A DNA stretch of 64,000 bases, taken from contig NW_026971061.1 of NCBI RefSeq assembly GCF_963678635.1, forward strand, positions 1 to 64,000. The letters are read 5' to 3'. This stretch comes from Symsagittifera roscoffensis. Lineage: Eukaryota > Xenacoelomorpha > Acoela > Convolutidae. Below are positions 63,281 through 64,000 of this stretch, piece after piece (position 1 is the stretch's first letter; each line of letters starts with the position of its first letter). The translations under genes and the position numbers were made by a program. Under the pieces are notes generated by a model. That model had not been told where the DNA came from and made no database searches. It saw only the letters and a program-made list of their open reading frames with translations.

Positions 63281-64000
63281 ACTGTTGTCATTTGGGATGT
63301 TTTTTTTTGGATTTTGATGCAGTGATTAATAAATAAGCAAATTATCTTTCCAAGCAATTGTTCCGATGTTTATTATTTGATTTGCATTGAATCATCATTT
63401 AGATAATTAAATCTTGAGATTTTACAGATTACGAGGCTTACTAATTTCATATTAGATTAAGAATCGTGAAAATGTTCGTACTAAGCAAACAGTTTTTAAT
63501 ATTTATAAGACTTCGTTTGATTACAATAATTAGTCGATTTTATGACCATTATTTTGAAATACCCTGAAATTCAAAACTTGTCGTTACGTTTTTCAGACGT
63601 CATAAAAACTGAGTGATCTATCTTCTATAGTTTTGCGCCTGGGATAAGGGGTGATGGAAAAACTCATACTGTTGTGCAGGAAAATCTCACGAACGTTGAG
63701 TGCATCATCACAAGGCTCCATTTACTGGAGTTTTATCAATAAATATCAGTTAATTTTGAACTTCATTACCAGTTTCTCGAAAAATGAAAAACAACCAAGT
63801 AAATATGCAATTTCGAAACGCTTATTTGCTGCCATTTTATAAAGCATTGAAATCAATTTGAAATGCAAAAAGCAAAAATGAAACGCATAAAAATTTGTGC
63901 TTGTACCTTTTTAAATAACAGTTTTTGTGATTTCAAGTTAATTCGAAAACTTATTTTCTAAGTTTATACAGCTACTAAGTTTGAGACCAATTACTGCAAA
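63281..64000. other. Conserved 3' flank, block B, to the window edge
   Basis: Nearly identical to 56138-56778 and then to 57120 on, skipping the roughly 340-bp insertion of block A. Contains the short ORF matching 56511-56699. Confidence 0.5.

Larger units (their letters stand above)
58000..64000. repeat. Segmental duplication, block B (continues past the window)
   Basis: Direct-order partner of block A, with ORF Z first, then X, Y, the doubled CVNCWRR unit, the acidic ORF W, the non-coding stretch and the six-cysteine gene. It lacks the LINE and other block A insertions. The final bases align with about 57120-57200 of block A. Confidence 0.75.

Overview
The window is AT-rich animal (metazoan) nuclear DNA dominated by mobile elements and their debris. 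A tunicate (appendicularian-type) or another marine invertebrate is my best guess, from the element types and small secreted proteins, but no gene here fixes the species. No rRNA, recognised tRNA, CRISPR array or prokaryotic gene organisation was seen.

Region 1 (1-18917) is one complete, very large (18.9 kb) Ty3/gypsy-type, env-bearing LTR retroelement. It has 410-bp LTRs (5-414 and 18504-18913) that differ at one base, and a 4-bp target duplication (TAAT). Order: leader with repeats, a small basic ORF, Gag, a zinc-knuckle nucleocapsid segment in another frame, Pol (protease, reverse transcriptase, RNase H, integrase with GPY motif), two tiny membrane ORFs, an eroded ORF, Env, an unknown 602-codon ORF overlapping the Env stop, a structured 3' region with an antisense ORF, and the 3' LTR. 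A heptamer AAAAAAT just before the CCHC knuckle suggests -1 frameshifting; a second shift (+1) would be needed to enter Pol.

Region 2 (about 19.4-32.7 kb) is a nested repeat. About five 801-bp monomers, each a fusion of hAT-type non-autonomous element sequence with a fragment of an RT-associated transposon ORF, are followed by about 2.3 kb of non-coding DNA. This 6.17-kb block is duplicated in tandem almost without change. It ends next to an intact 394-bp hAT-type MITE with an 8-bp target duplication.

Region 3 (about 32.7-44.9 kb) is host DNA with MITEs, a minisatellite and short interspersed repeats. It carries small secreted or membrane-anchored cysteine-rich genes. Together with two genes further right these share a six-cysteine pattern, C-x(4-7)-C-x2-C-x(9-12)-C-x(2-5)-C-C, which I do not recognise as a named family. 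This is the best candidate here for something undescribed.

Region 4 (about 44.9-64 kb) is an old, rearranged direct segmental duplication. Block A (about 44.9-57.2 kb) and block B (about 58.0-64.0 kb) carry the same series of small ORFs and a six-cysteine gene. Block A holds a decayed APE-type LINE (about 47957-51666) and a roughly 340-bp repeat that block B lacks, so block B acts as a natural empty-site reference.
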